64,000 nt of DNA from Prorocentrum cordatum (GCA_963575745.1 CAUYUJ010012213.1:181583-245582), one strand, 5' to 3'. Numbered from the stretch's first letter, positions 41,560 through 54,581 are shown. Notes: generated by a model not told the origin, from the sequence alone. Translations and numbers: made by a program.

Positions 41560-42225
41560 CCGCGATTAGGGCAAGCGCTCGGGCGAGCGCGGCGCGGAGA
41601 AGTTCGGCTTCCTGCCCGGCGCCGCGAAGACCAAGCTGCAGACCAAGTGGCGCTGGAACCGCGAGACGGTTGCCCGATGGCACGGCCTTCGGGCTGCTCT
41701 CGAGAAGAAGGTTGCCACGGTGGGGCTCGGTAAGAACGGCCCCCGAGCCTGCGGGCGTGTCTGCTGGGGCCGCAGCGCGCCCGAGAGCGGGGGCTCCAGG
41801 CTTTCCCGCGACGTCCCCGGCACGGTCACCGCCGAGCGCCCGCTCGAGGGCGTCGCGCGCCGCGCGTAGCGTTGGTTCACGCGGGGGCGCGAGCGCGGCC
41901 GCGAGGTCAGGGGGGGGCCGCCCTGGCGCGGCTGCGCTACGAGCTAGCCTTCGAGCAGGACGAGCAGCTCCACCTGCAGAAGGTCGGCCACAAAGCTACA
42001 GCGCCGATGATGACCAAGCGCCTGAATACCTCCAGATCGCCCAGACGTGCAAGAAGGACATGAAGGGGGTGGACGACCTCGTCATCCCGAGGCTGAACGC
42101 GAGCGGGCGCGAGGGCTGGCGCCTCTCCGACCAGAGGATCCAGAGGCTCAGCGTGGGCAAGGCCAAGCTGCCCTGGGCCACGGCCGACAGGTTGCAGTTC
42201 GTAGTTGTTCGTAGTAGCAGTAGTA
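41560..42225 (+). pseudogene. Upstream piece of the decayed 41.5-45.8 kb gene
   Basis: Protein-like text appears in short runs in changing frames: KFGFLPGAAKTKLQTKWRWN and RWHGLRAALEKKVATVGLG (41600-41735), then from about 42000 APEYLQIAQTCKKDMKGVDD and GREGWRLSDQRIQRLSVGKA. No domain is recognised. Strand and style match the downstream pieces, so it is probably one gene interrupted by the 42235-42520 repeat. Confidence 0.4.
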
Positions 42226-42234
42226 GCTTAGCTA

Positions 42235-42520
42235 CGACTAGTGACGACGACTACTACTAGTATTTTCTGATGGTATTGATTACTACTAGTAGCTAGCAGC
42301 TAGTAGCGACTACTACGAGCAACTATTATTACGAGCCAGACTACGACTATTACTAGTAACTACGACCAGTAACAGCAATTACAACCAGTAACTACTACTA
42401 CTACTACTAGCAACTAGTAACGACTACTTCTCGCACCTATTACTACGACTATTACTATTAGTAATTAACTACTAGTGCGACTACTCGTAGTAACTACTAC
42501 GAGTAACTCCTACTAGTACT
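42235..42520. repeat. Degenerate TAG/TAC trinucleotide region
   Basis: Built from GACTACTAC, TAGTAGC, TAACTACGA and similar, on both orientations (TAG and CTA). It lies between two parts of the decayed gene. Confidence 0.8.
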
Positions 42521-42599
42521 CGCTTTGTGCACCTGGTGGCTGGGGCGGCTCCGAGGACCTCGGCCTCTTAGCCGGGGGCCGTGGGGTTTTCGCCCGGCA

Positions 42600-45500
42600 G
42601 AGGGCCAGCGCGAATGTGGTCGCCGTCGACGCCGCCGCGCTCTGGTCCAAGCTCCGGGGCGAGGGGCAAGCGCACATCCGCGAGATCGAGATCTACGCTG
42701 CAGGCGCCGAGGGGCGCATCCAGAACCCCCGCCGCAAATTCTGCGAGACGCAGGCCGAGGGGGGCGCGGCAGTCCTCGAGGCCGAGAAGGCCGAGCTTTC
42801 GGCGGAGCACCCCGACATGAAGGGGCAAGCGGGCCAGGCCTACGAGAAGCGCAGGGGGCAAGCCCAGGCTCACCCTCATCAGCGTCTCCGCAGTCGAGGG
42901 CTGGTTCGACCCGAGCAGGGGGCCCAGGTCCGCCAAGAAGCGCCGCGTGCTCCTCGGCCCCTGCGCAGGGCGCTGCCGAGTGAGCGACGTGAGCGCCGAG
43001 GGGGGCACCCGGCGGCGCGACGCCGCCTGCGAGCGGGGCGACGGCGAGGCGGGGCGCTCCCGAGCGGCGAGCCCCTGGAAGCACTGCTCAAGGGCCGGCG
43101 CGACGCTCTGTTTGAGTTCTCCGAGGAGGAGCGCGCGAGTGTCTTCGAGGCCATCGACGTGCGGGGGCAGCAGAGGGCCTGGGCGGACGAGCTCGTCGCT
43201 CCCTGGGCCATCGACCTCATCAAGCAGCAGCGCGGCCAGAGCCTCGTGTTCGCAGACTGCCTCTCGAGCCGGTGGACAGGCAGTGGCGCTCCGAGCGTGG
43301 CCCCAGAGTGTAGTCTACGCGCCCATGGCCCCCGACGTCGCGAGCTTCTTGCAGGGGCCAGTCGCCCGCGAGCACAGCCAGCTCAGGGCCGCGATCCGAG
43401 AAGTTAAGGCCGAGGTGCACTGGGCCATGGGGCAGGGCTGGATCTAGAAGGCCAAGGCCGAGCCCCAGAGGCAGTGCAAGTTCCCGTCCCGATGAGGGCC
43501 CTGCACCCGCTTCCGCGAGAAGAACGAGGGCGCGGTGCCGCTCCGAAGGGTGCAAGCGAACCAAATGCTCGCGGTGAGTTCAAGGTCGTCGCGGGCGCTG
43601 GGCCGCGGAGCTACTCCATCGAGCCTTGCCGCGGCATCGAGCAGAGATTGGCGAGTGAGCGCCTGGGAGGCTCGCGGAAGTCGCCCGGGGGCGCGCCGCC
43701 CGTGCCCGAGTGGAGCGCCCTCGACGGGAACTGCCCCCGCCGGGGCGATTGCCCAGGGGATGCGAGCAGGGCGATGACCCCTGCCCCCTGGGGCTCCGAG
43801 AACTCGACCTCGAGCTCGCCGCCGGGCAGAAGGGCATGCATGCTCAGAGAGCCAGAAGGGCGGATCAGGGAGATCCAGTTCCCGCGCGCCCTCGAGGGCC
43901 GAATCATGCAGAAACGAACAGCGTCTCGCATGGGCAGGTGGTCGCCCAAGCTCTCGGGCCAATTCGCGGGCAAAGGCGCGCGCAAGTGGCGGCGCGGGAA
44001 GGCCAAGACTGGCGGCGAGGCCACGCTCGCGCACCTGGGCCGAGGCGTGGCCAAGGCGAAGGTCACAGGCAGGCCGCCGAAGGCGAATATGAGCTTCTCC
44101 CGACAGTTCAAGCAGAAGAGGCAAGCGGAGAAGGACACCAAGAAGCAGGCGAAGGCCGATAAGAACACAGGCCTCGAGGCTTGCGAGGGCCGCCCCTGGC
44201 ACGGCATGGTGGCGCGGGGGTCCGCGGGCAGGCGCGGCAGAGTGCAGGGCGTCTGGCGAGTCCTGGGCACAGGGCGCGCGCCGCCTGCGCGTCCTCGAGG
44301 TGGAGGCCGCGGCGATCTTCCAGATCGAGAGCAGCGTGGCTAGGGGGCTCGCGGGCACTCGCAAGCTACCGCCTGCTTCCGACTGCGGCGGCGGAAGCAA
44401 GCGGGGGTCAGCGGAAACGGCGGAAGCGACGGCGGAAGCGGCGAAAGTTGGCGGACAGTTGGCGGAAGCAGGTGGGCGTGACACGAAGCGGGAGCAGGCA
44501 GAAGGTAATGGGTGCCTGTGAACCCCGAGTACCACAGGTCACGATTGAGCAGGCCTACGAGTTCCCCGAGCCGCGCGAGCTCGACTGGCGCCAGACCAGA
44601 CTGGCTCGCCGCGCCGAGCTCGCCAAGGAGTGCGCGATCATAAACTGCGAGGAGATCGTCAAGGGCGACGCCCTCGAGCAGGGCACAGTGCACGCGCTGC
44701 TGGGCGAGATCGAGGAGCGCGCGGGCGTCCCCGAGACCGTTCTGGCGGTCGAGCCCGCGGTGGCCGTCGCATGGGCTCGAGAGGGCCAGGGCGAGGGCGA
44801 ACCCGCCGTCCGGCAGCCCGAGGGCTAGATGCGCTGGGCCGAGAGAGTCGACTCGGCCGAGCGCGTCCTCATCTGCGTGCACTCCGAGGCGCCTGCGCAC
44901 TGCGCCTACGTCATGGTCGGCGTATGCCGCAGTTGCCCCTGCCCAAATGTGCTTCCAGTTTTTTTTCGCTCCGTTTTGGAGCGATTCCTGGAGGCGCCCT
45001 GGGCAGGCGGCACTTGTGGTAACGCCCGCCAGGGTCTCGAGGATTGGCAAGGGCGTCGCGGTGGAGTGCCGCGACGCCCTCGAGCGGCCGTCCGAGAGCG
45101 CCGAGCAGGCCGAAAGGGCCGCGTGTGAACTCGCGCCTGCGCCCCGCGATTTCTGAGGGGAGGTAACTAGGGTTCGCTTTGCTTGCGAACTGCCGCACGA
45201 TGTGGGCCCCGCCCCTCTCCTCAGACATCGCGGGTAGGGTTCGCGCGTGGGCTCCCGAGGCCACCGCGAGGCCCTGCGGGCTCGGCGCCGCCGGCCCTGG
45301 CGGGACCTGCCCTGCGAGGAGCTGCGAGATGTTCCAGGCCGACGCCTGGTCCTGCGGCCTGTGGGCAAGTCGCTGGATCAAGCGCGCTTTGCGCGATGAC
45401 CGAGGCGAGGGCCGCCGGGCGCCCGCGATCATCGGCGCGATGTGCGCCCGAGGCAACGAGTGGATCAACGAGCTCAGGGAGGCCGGCGGCAACGTCTTGG

Positions 45501-45845
45501 CCAAGGTCAAGGCCAAGGCCAAGGGCGAGGCCAAGTCCAAAGCTTTCAAGGGCCCCACGGTTGTCGAGCCGACGCGCGCTACCTTCGAGGAGGCGAGCGC
45601 TGCCGCCCAGGCCTGCGCCAGGTGCCCCCCGAGCAGGGGCGGCTCCAAAGGGTGCCGAGCCTGCGTGGGCGAGTGTTTGAGGCCGTGCGCAAGAGAGGTT
45701 TATGGGCCAGCAGCGCCAAGGACCTCTCTTGCGCAGGCAAGTTGTAGCCATGGGCCTCGAGATCTTTCGAGCCAGTCTTGCGCCGAGAGCTACGGGTCCG
45801 AGGTCAGCGTACGCGGGCGCCCGAGATCATCATCGCCGTCGTCGG
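42600..45845 (+). pseudogene. Decayed gene with C-terminal Ulp1/C48-like protease
   Basis: Coding-like segments follow on the plus strand through several frames: VVAVDAAALWSKLRGEGQAH (42620), FEFSEEERASVFEAIDVRGQ (43110), VVYAPMAPDVASFLQGP (43310), SFSRQFKQKRQAEKDTKKQA (44095) and PREVTIEQ-like QVTIEQAYEFPEPRELDW (44535). At 44855-44915 ERVLICVHSEAPAHCAYVMV resembles the histidine strand of Ulp1/C48 cysteine proteases. At 45329-45380 MFQADAWSCGLWASRW gives the Gln and the catalytic Cys. A Lys/Ala-rich stretch and a Cys motif (CARCPP, GCRACVGEC) end it. The Asp motif between is not visible. Such proteases cleave ubiquitin-like proteins; C48-like genes also travel on transposons. Frameshifts and stops make it a pseudogene. 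Confidence 0.5.
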
Positions 45846-45983
45846 CGCCATCATCATAATTGAACTAGCACCACCTTCCCCGGGACAGTGCTTGATTATT
45901 CCCCCCAGACCCCCCGACTTTTGTTTTTATCCGAGGGCCACCTCCTTTTGGCCAAGCCGACGCTCGCGCATTTTTCCCAGCGG

Positions 45984-47363
45984 TCCTGTGGTGTTTGGTC
46001 TTCGTTTTGAAGAGACGGTCCCCGCGTTCTTCCTCCTTCTCTTCTCCCCCCTCCCCCTCCTCCCGTCACCCCCAACACTTTGGCGCGCCCTCCGCGCGTT
46101 TCGTGGCCCCGTAGGGAGCTCCACCGAAGGTCCCAGAGGCGAAGCTCGCGTGGCATCCCGGCCCCATCTTGGCACGCCTCTCACGCACTTCGTGGCCCCA
46201 TGGGGAGCTCCACCTAAGGATCCAGTGGCGCAGCTCGCGTGACATCCCCGCTCCATGTTGGCACACCCTCACGCGCTTCGTGGTCCCATGGGAAACTCCA
46301 CGTAGACTCCCAGTGGTGGAACTCGCATGGCGTCCCCGCTCCATGTTGGCACACCCCTCGCACGTTTCGTGGCCCCGTAGGGAACTCCACCTAGACTCCC
46401 AGTGGTGGAACTCGCATGGCATCCCCGCTCCATTTTGGCACGCCCCCCGCGCGTTTCGTGGCCCCATGGGCAGCTCCACCTACGGTCCCAGTGGCAGAAC
46501 TCGCATGGCGGCCCCGGGCCATTTCGGCATACCCCTCACACGCTTCGTGGCCCCATAGGGATCTCCACCTACAGTCCCAGTGGCGGAACTCGCATGGCGG
46601 CCTCGGGCCATATCGGCACACCCCTAACACGTTTCGTGGCCCCATAGGGATCTCCACCTAAGGTCCCAGTGGCGATACTCGCATTGCGGCTTCGGGCGCT
46701 TTCGGCACACCCTTCACGAGGATCGTGGCCCCATAGGAAGCTCCACCAAAAGGCCAGAGTGGCAGGGTTCGCATGGCGGTTTCGGCACACCTGTCACGAA
46801 GATCGTGGCCGAGCCCCACCGAAGGCGCCAGTGGCAGGGTTAGCATGGCGGCCTCGGGGCATGTCGGCACACCCGTCACGAGGATCGTGGTCCCATAGGG
46901 AGCTCCACTGAAGGCGCCCGTGGCAGGGTTCGCATGGCGGCCTCCGGCAATTACGGCACACCCCTGGCGAAGATTGTGGCTCCATCGGGAGCTCCACCGA
47001 AGGCGCCAGTGGCAGGGTTCGCGTGGCGGCCTCGGGCAATTACGGCATAACCCGTCACGAGGATCGTGGCCCCATAGGGAACTCCACCGGAGGCCCTAGA
47101 GGCAACGCACCCCTCACGAGGATCGTGGCCCCCGCAGGAGCTCCAACGAAGGCGCCAGTGGCAGCTTCCCTCATGGCTTTCAGAGCCCTCTCCTGCTTCT
47201 GCTCCTCGGTCAGGGGGGGGCGCCGTCCTCGTCGTCGTCGGCGCCCGCGAAGACGGCCGCGAACGTGTCCCTGCGGGAAGCTGTGGCCACATAGGGGGCG
47301 TGGGCGAAGATGGTATTCACAATTGCGGTATTCTGCGTATGATTGGGTTTTTCGCCAGGCTAA
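45984..47363. repeat. Composite repeat unit 1 (head, array, tail)
   Basis: The head has TTTTGAAGAGACGGTCCCCG and a pyrimidine tract. The array has about 13 units of roughly 90 bp with the core TTTCGTGGCCCCATAGGGA and GCTCCACC. The tail is ATTCACAATTGCGG and TTCGCCAGGCTAA. Confidence 0.85.
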
Positions 47364-47374
47364 GTTCTTCGCCA

Positions 47375-48729
47375 TCTTGTGGTGTCGGGTCTTCGTGCTG
47401 AAGAGACGGTCCCCGCATTCTCCTTTCCCTTGTTCCTCCTCCCGCTCCTCTTTCCGCCCGTCGCCCTCCTCGCATCGGCACACCATCGCACGTTTTGTGG
47501 CTCCATAGGGAGCTCCACCGAAGAGGCCCTCGTGGGGGTGCCTGCGTGCGGTTCCCACACCCATTTCGGCACACCCTTCGTACGTTTCGCGGCCCCATAG
47601 GGAGCTCCACCGAAAGCCCAGTGGGGGTGCCTGCATGCGGTCCCCGCGCCAATTTCGGAATACACTCACGTTTCGTGGCCCCATACTGCGCTCCACCGAA
47701 GGTCCTAGTGGGGTGCCTGCGTGCGGTCCCCGCACCACTATCAGCACACCCCTCACACGTTTCCTGGCCCCATAGGGAGCTCCAGCGAAGGCCATATTGG
47801 GGGTGCCCGCACGTGGTCCCCACACCAATTTCGGCACACCCCTTGCACGTTTCGTGGCCCCAGAAGGAGCTCCACCGAACGCCCTCGTGGGCGTGCCCGC
47901 ATGCGGTCCACACACCCATTTCGGCACACCCCTTCACACGTTTCGTGGCCCCATAGGGCCCTAGAAGGGGGTGCCCGGATGCGGTCCCCACACACATGTC
48001 GGCACACCCCTCACGCGTTTCGTGGCCTGTTCGGGAGCTCAACCGAAGACCCTAGTGGGGGTGCCCGCATGCGGTCCCACACCCAATCCGGCACACCCCT
48101 CACACGTTTCGTGGCCCCATATGGAGTTTCACCGAGGCCTTAGTGGGGGATCCCGCATGCGGTCCCCACACCCATGTCGGCACACCCCTCACACGTTTCG
48201 TGGCCCCATAGGCAGCTCCACCGAAGGCCCCAGTGCCACCGTCCACGTGCGGCCCCCACACCCATGTCGGCACATCTCTCACACGTTTCGTGGCCCCATC
48301 GGGATCTCCACCGAAGGCCCCAACGCCACAGTCCACATGTGCCCCCACATTGATTTCGGCACACCTCTTAAACGTTTCGTGGCCCCAGATTGGGCTCCAC
48401 CGAAGGCCCCAGTGCCACCGTCCACGTGCGTCCTCCACACCAATTTCGGCACACACGTCACACGTTTTGCCACCCCATATTGAACTCCACGGAAGGCTCC
48501 AGTGTCACCGCCCGCATGCGGTCCCGCACCCAATTCGGCACACATTTCACACGTTTCGTACATAGGGAGCTCCACCGAAGGCCCCAGCGCCACCGTCCAC
48601 ATGCGTCTGCCGAATCCATTTCGGCACACCCCTCACAGGGTCCGTGGCCCCATGGGGAGCGCCACCGAAGAAGAGATTCATAATTGCGGTACGCACAACT
48701 GCATATGGTTGGGTCGCTCGCCAGGCTAA
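47375..48729. repeat. Composite repeat unit 2
   Basis: The head starts 12 bp after the tail of unit 1 and has TGAAGAGACGGTCCCCGC. About 13 array units of 85-92 bp share TTTCGTGGCCCCATAGGGA and GCTCCACCGAAGG. The tail is ATTCATAATTGCGG, CAACTGCATATGGTTGGGTC and CGCCAGGCTAA. Confidence 0.85.
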
Positions 48730-48956
48730 TTTCGGTTTTCGGGGAGCTCTTTGTTTTTTGCTCACCTGCCCGAACGGAGCCCTCCAGGGATGGTCCGACA
48801 CATGTTTTGTTCATGTGCTGGGCCAGCCCCTCCGCCGACGTTGCGATTCGCCTCTTCCTGCGTGGAGATTTCTGCCGGGCCGATTGGGGGCGCTCTGGGG
48901 CTACCATGAGATTTTTGTTTGTTTGTGGTCGGGCGCGGGCCCCTTTTCCCAACCAT
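48730..48956. other. Spacer between composite units
   Basis: About 230 bp unique sequence, no gene. Confidence 0.5.
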
Positions 48957-49095
48957 CCTGTGGTGTTGGGTCCTCGTTTTGAAGAGACAGCGCCCTGCGT
49001 TCCACCTCCTTCCTCCTTCCTCCTCCTCTCCTCCTCCTCCCTCCTCCCCCGTCCTTGGCTTTGCTCTCCGCATGTCTCAGCTTACCCCCTCCTGC

Positions 49096-49148
<53 letters not shown>

Positions 49149-50171
49149 CCATCACCATCACCATCACCATCACCATCACCATCACCATCACCATCATCAT
49201 CACCATCACCATCACCATCACCATCACCATCACCATCACCATCACCATACCATCACCATCACCATCACCATCACCATCACCATCATCGTCATCATCGGCA
49301 TCGCCATGGCTGATTCGTTTCGTGGCCCCATAGGGAGCTCCACCGAAGGCCCCAGTGGGGGGGGCCAGATGGGTCCCCCACGCCCAGGACAGCGTTTCGT
49401 GGCCCCATAGGGAGCTCCACCGAAGGCCCCGGTGGGGGGGGGCCGCATGCGTCCCCCACGCCCAGGACAGCGTTTCGTGGCCCCATGGGGAGCTCCACCG
49501 AAGGCCCCAGTGGGGGGGGGCCACATGCGTCCCCCACGCCCAGGACAGCGTTTCGTGGCCCCACAGGGAGCTCCACCGAAGGCCCCGGTGGGGGGGGCCA
49601 CATGCGTCCCCAACGCCCAGGACAGCGTTTCGTGGCCCCCATGCGAAGGCCCCAGTGGGGGGGGGGCCACATGCGTCCCCACCCCCAGGACAGCCTTTCG
49701 TGGCCCCATAGGGAGCTCCACCGAAGGCCCCAGTGGGGGGGGGCCAGATGCGTCCCCCACGCCCAGGACAGCGTTTCGTGGCCCCATAGGGAGCTCCACC
49801 GAAGGCCCCAGTGGGGGGGGGGCCAGATGCGTCCCCCACGCCCAGGACAGCGTTTCGTGGCCCCATAGGGAGCTCCACCGAAGGCCCCAGTGGGGGGGGC
49901 CAGATGCGTCCCCCACGCCCAGGACAGCGTTTCGTGGCCCCATAGGGAGCTCCACCGAAGGCCCCAGTGGGGGGGGCCGCATGCGTCTCCCCCACCCGGG
50001 ACAGCGTTTCGTAGCCCCATAGGGAGCCCCACCGAAGTCCCAGTGGCACAGTTCGCATGCGTCTCCCCCACCCGGGCCAGCGTTTCTTGGCCCATAGAGA
50101 GTACCACCGAATGCGATACTCACAACGACGGTATTCACAACTGCATATGGTTGGGTCCTTCGCCAGGCTAA
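48957..50171. repeat. Composite repeat unit 3
   Basis: The head has TTTTGAAGAGACAGCGCCC. A CAT/CACCAT microsatellite (49097-49303) is inserted before the array. The array period is 77-78 bp (CGTTTCG at 49316, 49393, 49471, 49549, 49626), more uniform than in units 1 and 2, with GGACAGCGTTTCGTGGCCCC. The tail is GTATTCACAACTGCATATGG and TTCGCCAGGCTAA. Confidence 0.87.
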
Positions 50172-50650
50172 TGTGTTTTATTTGCGAGGGCCCGCGCGAA
50201 CGCGACTTCCCCTACTCCAACCACTCTCTGTCCGCAGTGTTTCCAGCTCGTAGTGTTACCAGCCTCCCTGTAGCATTCTGCTTACCACTAGCCTCTATAC
50301 AGTACTCTGGCTGCTCTCGGGTATGGATCAACTCACTCGCAACTTTGCCTCTCCAGCGTCGCCGGTGTTGCCTGCTTCATTTTTCCTTCAGCGCTGCTCG
50401 CCTGGACCAATAAAGATTGGGTGGATGCCTTGTATGGGGATGTGCTCAGTTGCGGAGGGTTGGGTACCAAGATATGACCAGGCGTTGCAGTAGTCTACTT
50501 GCCGCCTGGCGGGCGCATACTCCAAGGCCGTCTTCTCTTATGTTCCTTTTGCCCTGCCATGTCCTCTGCCCCCGCCAGGATAATCTGTTCATCGTTCCGC
50601 AAAGTCGGCGTTTTCCTTTCGCCCACTGACGCAACACGTTCGTGCTTCAT
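50172..50650. other. No gene seen
   Basis: Ordinary mixed sequence, the least repetitive part of this side of the window. No ORF with recognisable content. Confidence 0.4.
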
Positions 50651-50654
50651 GTTT

Positions 50655-51165
50655 GATGAACCTCAAAATGGGGGAGGAGGAGATGGATGAGGAGGACGAG
50701 GAGGAGGAGGAAGAGGAGGAGGAGACGGGGGAAACATCATGGTGGGATCGTTGGTGTAAAGCCCGGGCATGGTTGCTCACAGCCGTAGACTTGTGCGCGA
50801 GTGTGGGTGGAGGAGGAAGGGGGAGGAGGAATAGGAGGAGGAGGAGGAGGTGGAGGAGGAGAAGGATGAGTCTGAAGTGGAGGAGGAGGAGGAGGAGGAG
50901 GAGGAGGAGGAGGAGGAGGAGGAGGAGGAGGGGAACGAGGGGAGACGGGAACGGTACGAGCAGAATGATGAAGACGAGTGGGCAGGAAAACGGGGATGCT
51001 AAGTTGTTGGCAGATCGGTCGGCTCGATTTCGTCGCAATCGGTTGCATTCGGTTGGTTCGGTTCGGTCGGTTGTTCCTCTTGGTTGCGTCCCTCTGACCT
51101 GCGTCTGGTCCGCCACTTTCAGTCGGTTTCTGTTTCGCTATCGGTTCGGTCGGTTCGGTTTTCAG
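50655..51165. repeat. (GGA)n tracts and a degenerate (TCGGT)n stretch
   Basis: GGA at 50664-50730 and 50805-50935. From 51018 to 51165, TCGGTTCGGTCGGTTCGGTT-type sequence in two blocks. Confidence 0.8.
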
Positions 51166-51411
51166 TGTCGCCATGGAGGTTCGCAGACAAGACGCTGAGA
51201 TAAGGAAGAGTTCGGGTTCGGAAGTGGGTCGCTCCTTCTCGGGTCCTTCCTGGTTGATTTTCCAGCGCTTCTCGTGCGCCCAATCGCTTCTGGGGTCTTT
51301 CCTGATTTTGCGTTCTCCACATGTAGCACGGTGGCAGTACGAGGATCAGAACCGAACAAGAAGTAACGGCATCAGCACAGACACACAGACAAACAGTCAC
51401 ATACATATACA

Positions 51412-51446
51412 TACCTATACGACCACCCTTCGGGTGATAAGGAGAT
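51412..51446. repeat. CTATACGACCACCCTTCGGGTGATAAGG hairpin sequence
   Basis: CACCC-TTC-GGGTG forms a small hairpin. The same sequence, with TGC for TTC in the loop, lies at 57245-57273 in the right arm of a palindrome. Confidence 0.7.
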
Positions 51447-54400
51447 TCTTAGGCTTACGCCACACCGCCGACCCCTTGTTTATGCCAATCTGGGGGTAGT
51501 AGAAGCTGCGAAGGGGTGAAAAGGCGAGTGATATTTGTTTGGTGTCTGTTCGCCGCCACCGCCAGAGGGTCTCGGGCAGTTCCGCGGGGAGGTCCGAGCG
51601 GACGGCGACACCGCGAGTTTTGGAGCCACTCGGGGGCCGTTTCGGAGCCTTTGGGGTGCTTCTTGGTGGTTCCTTGGGGCGTCTGGGCGGCCTCGTGAGG
51701 GCCTCTGGGGGCCTCTTGGGGCACTCTTGTGGCCCCCTGGGGCTCCTGGGGGCAGAACACCAGAGTTTCAACATGTTTGGTCGCCCTCTTGGGCCCCTAT
51801 TGGTGCCGTCTTGGAGCCTTCTTGGGCCGTCTTGGGGACCTCTTGGGCCGTGTTGGGGCCGTCGTGGGCCGTCTGGAGGCCGTCTTGGGGGCCTCTTGGG
51901 CCATCTTGGGGCTGTCTATGGGGCCTCTTTGGCCGTCTTGGAGCGTCGGGAAGCCGAAAAGGCGGAAAAGGAAAAAACATCGAGAAACACCATGGAAAAT
52001 CAACAATTGTAGACTCTTGGGGCCCTCTTGGGAGGCTTGTTTGGGACCTCGGGAGGCCGTCTTGGAGACCTCTTGGCCCGTCTTGGGGCCATCTTGGGCG
52101 TCTTGGAGGGGTAGTTTGGCGTCTCGGAGCCTTCGTGGGCCGTCTTGGAGGCCTCTTGGAGCCTTCTTGGCCCGTCTTGAGGCCCTCTTGGGCCCGGAAA
52201 AGCCCTGGAACCGCTCGTCCCGGCCGTGCTGCGCTCGTCCCGGCCCCCTCCCCCCCTCCAAATCGGCCCTCTTGGGCCGTCTTGGTGACCTCTTGGGCCG
52301 TCTTGGGGCCGTCTTGGGCCGTCTGGAGGCCGTCTTGGGAGACTCTTGGGCCATCTTGGGGGTATCTTTGGGGCCTCTTTGCCTGTTTTGGAGCGTCGGG
52401 GAGCCGGAAAGGCGGAAAAGCAAAAAACATCGAAAAACACGTTGGAAAATCAGCAATTTTAGACTCTTTGGGCCCTCTTGGCACATTTGGGACCTCAAGG
52501 CTGTCTTGGAGACCTCTTGGCCCGTATTGGGGCCATCGTGGGCGTCTTGGAGCGGTCGTTTGGCGTCTCGGAGCCTTCGTGGGCCGTCTTGGAGGCCTCT
52601 TGGGGGCTTCGTGGCCCGTCTTGAGGCCCTCTTGGGCCAGGAAAAGCACCGTGGATCGCTCGTCCCGGACCCCTCCCCACCTCCAAATCGGCCCTCTTGG
52701 GCCGTATTGGTGACCTCTTGGGCCGTCTTGGGGCCGTCTTGGGCCGTCTGGAGGCCGTCTTGGGGGACTCTTGGGCCATCTTGGGGCTATCTTTGGGGCC
52801 TCTTCGCGCGTCTTGGAGCGTCGGGAAGCCAGAAAGGCGGAAAAGGAAAAAACATCGAAAAACACTTTTGGAAAATCAGCAATTTTAGACTCTTTGGGCC
52901 CTCTTGGGAAGCTCATTTGGGACCTCAAGGCCGTCTTGGAGACCTCTTGGCCCGTCTTGGGGCCATCGTGGGCGTCTTGGAGCGGTCGTTTGGCGTCTCG
53001 GAGCACCAGGAACCACAAGAATGACGCATCGGTGATTTCGTTGAGCCGTCTCGAGGTTTTGTTTGATTTTTTTTTTGTTTTTCTACCACACTCACTACGC
53101 TTCACACGCCTTGTTCTTCGTAGGCTACTATAAGGATTTATCATTATTGCAGGAAAAAGCCCGTTGGAAGACGACGCAAAGGACGCCCCCTTTGCCACAC
53201 ACACATCGCCTGTTGTCGCACCTGTCCTTCATTCCATCTATCTGTCCTGCCCTTTTGTGAAGGTCATCTATGCCGTCTGGAGGCCGTCTTGGGGGACTCT
53301 TGGGCCATCTTGGGGCTATCTTTGGGGCCTCTTTGCCTGTTTTGGAGCGTCGGGAAGCCGGAAAGGCGGAAAAGCCAAAAACATCGAAAAACACTCTGGA
53401 AAATCAGCAATTTTAGGCTCTTTGGGCCCTCTTGGGAAGCTCATTTGGGACCTCAAGGCTGTCTTGGAGACCTCTTGGCCCGTCTTGGGGCCATCGTGGG
53501 CGTCTTGGAGCGGTCGTTTGGCGTCTCGGAGCCTTCGTGGGCCGTCTTGGAGGCCTCTTGGGGGCTTCGTGGCCCGTCTTGAGGCCCTCTTGGGCCAGGA
53601 AAAGCCCCGTGGATCGCTCGTCCCGGACCCCTCCCCACCTCCAAATCGGCTCTCTTGGGCCGTCTTGGGGACCTCTTGGGCCGTCTTGGGGCCGTCTTGG
53701 GCTGTCTGGAGGCCGTCTTGGGGGAGTCTTGGGCCATCTTGGGGCTATCTTTGGTGCCTCTTCGCGCGTCTTGGAGCGTCGGGAAGCCGGAAAGGCGGAA
53801 AAGGAAAAAACATCGAAAAACACTCTGGAAAATCAGCAATTTTAGACTCTTTGGGCCTTCTTGGGAAGCTCATTTGGGACCTCAAGGCCGTCTTGGAGAC
53901 CTCTTGGACCGTCTTGGGGCCATCGTGGGCGTCTTGGAGCGGACGTTTGGCGTCTCGGAGCCTTCGTGGGCCGTCTTGGAAGCCTCTTGGGGGCTTCGTG
54001 GCCCGTCTTGAGGCCCTCTTGGGCCAGGAAAAGCCCCGTGGATCGCTCGTCCCGGACCCCTCCCCCCCTCCAAATCGGCTCTCTTGGGCCGTCTTGGGGA
54101 CCTCTTGGGCCGTCTTGGGGCCGTCTTGGGCTGTCTGGAGGCCGTCTTGGGGGACTCTTGGGCCATCTTGGGGCTATCTTTGGGGCCTCTTCGCGCGTCT
54201 TGGAGCGTCGGGAAGCCGGAAAGGCGGAAAAGGAAAAAACATCGAAAAACACTTTTGGAAAATCAGCAATTTTAGACTCTTTGGGCCCTCTTGGCACATT
54301 TGGGACCTCAAGGCTGTCTTGGAGACCTCTTGGCCCGTCTTGGGGCCATCGTGGGCGTCTTGGAGCGGTCGTTCGGCGTCTCGGAGCCTTCGTGGGCCGT

Positions 54401-54581
54401 CTTGGAGGCCTCTTGGGGGCTTCGTGGCCCGTCTTGAGGCCCTCTTGGGCCAGGAAAAGCCCCGTGGATCGCTCGTCCCGGACCCCCCCCCCCTTCAAAT
54501 CGGCCCTCTTGGGCCGTCTTGGGGACCTCTTGGGCCGTCTTGGGGCCGTCTTGGGCCGTCTGGAGGCCGTCTTGGGGGACT

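Noticed and set aside
46066-50138. Many ORFs on both strands, up to 385 codons
   Set aside because: They are read-throughs of the composite repeat arrays; peptide repeats follow the DNA period and change frame between units.
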